Shown here piece by piece: positions 5,999-5,999 of a DNA stretch of 5,999 bases. Position 1 is the stretch's first letter. Each line of letters begins with the position of its first letter. Below the pieces are notes generated by a model, which was not told the DNA's origin, made no database searches, and saw only the letters and a program-made list of their open reading frames with translations. Source of the stretch: CAZMVU01 sp964569295 (lineage in GTDB: Bacteria; Hydrogenedentota; Hydrogenedentia; Hydrogenedentales; JAGMZX01); NCBI GenBank assembly GCA_964569295.1, contig CAZMVU010000255.1:1-5999 (forward strand), given 5' to 3'. Position numbers and translations under genes: made by a program.

Positions 5999-5999
5999 T

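Larger units (their letters stand above)
5870..5999. other. Non-coding leader upstream of the P450
   Basis: The 130 bases between the P450 start and the window edge hold no convincing gene. A plus-strand 20-codon frame (5868-5930) overlaps the P450 start codon and has no ribosome-binding site. On the minus strand the P450 frame is open from the window edge to a TAG at 5921-5923; this could in principle be the tail of an upstream gene, but its sequence runs through the GGGGACTGTCC element, so non-coding origin is likelier. The region contains a small hairpin (5889-5901) and a repeat fragment (5976-5998). No clear -35/-10 pair was found. Confidence 0.5.

Overview
The window is about 6 kb of GC-rich bacterial DNA, gene-dense, with every convincing gene on the minus strand. 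Transcription therefore runs from high to low coordinates. In that order the genes are a cytochrome P450 (4508-5869), a TVP38/TMEM64-type (VTT-domain) membrane protein (3599-4339), a large secreted DUF4838 protein with a GH67-N-like front domain (1546-3561), and a Tat-exported type I sulfatase (128-1540). No tRNA, rRNA, CRISPR array, complete insertion sequence or integrase is visible.

Organism: a secreted DUF4838 protein beside a Tat-type sulfatase is common in polysaccharide-degrading bacteria of the Planctomycetota, Lentisphaerota, Kiritimatiellota and Hydrogenedentota. An intergenic AAAAAGGGGACTGTCC element at the right edge fits the same kind of environmental genome. This is inference; nothing in 6 kb fixes the phylum.

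Layout: bases 1-127 lie beyond the last gene and contain two interleaved inverted repeats but no convincing gene. The DUF4838 gene and the sulfatase are separated by 5 nt, and the sulfatase Shine-Dalgarno lies inside the last sense codon and stop of the DUF4838 gene, so they are probably co-transcribed and translationally coupled. The TVP38 gene ends 37 nt before the DUF4838 start and could share its transcript. A 168-nt gap separates TVP38 from the P450; it contains a 7-bp inverted repeat overlapping a possible extended -10 element, so TVP38-DUF4838-sulfatase may be a separate unit. Bases 5870-5999 are a non-coding P450 leader with a small perfect hairpin and a truncated repeat element.

How the genes work together: the sulfatase and DUF4838 protein both carry export signals and plausibly act on a sulfated glycan outside the cytoplasm. 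No link of the P450 or TVP38 protein to that task can be read from the sequence. I see no clearly new multi-gene system. The points most worth a second look are the uncharacterised DUF4838 enzyme with its CxCxxC motif, the two inverted-repeat structures, and the repeat at the right edge.
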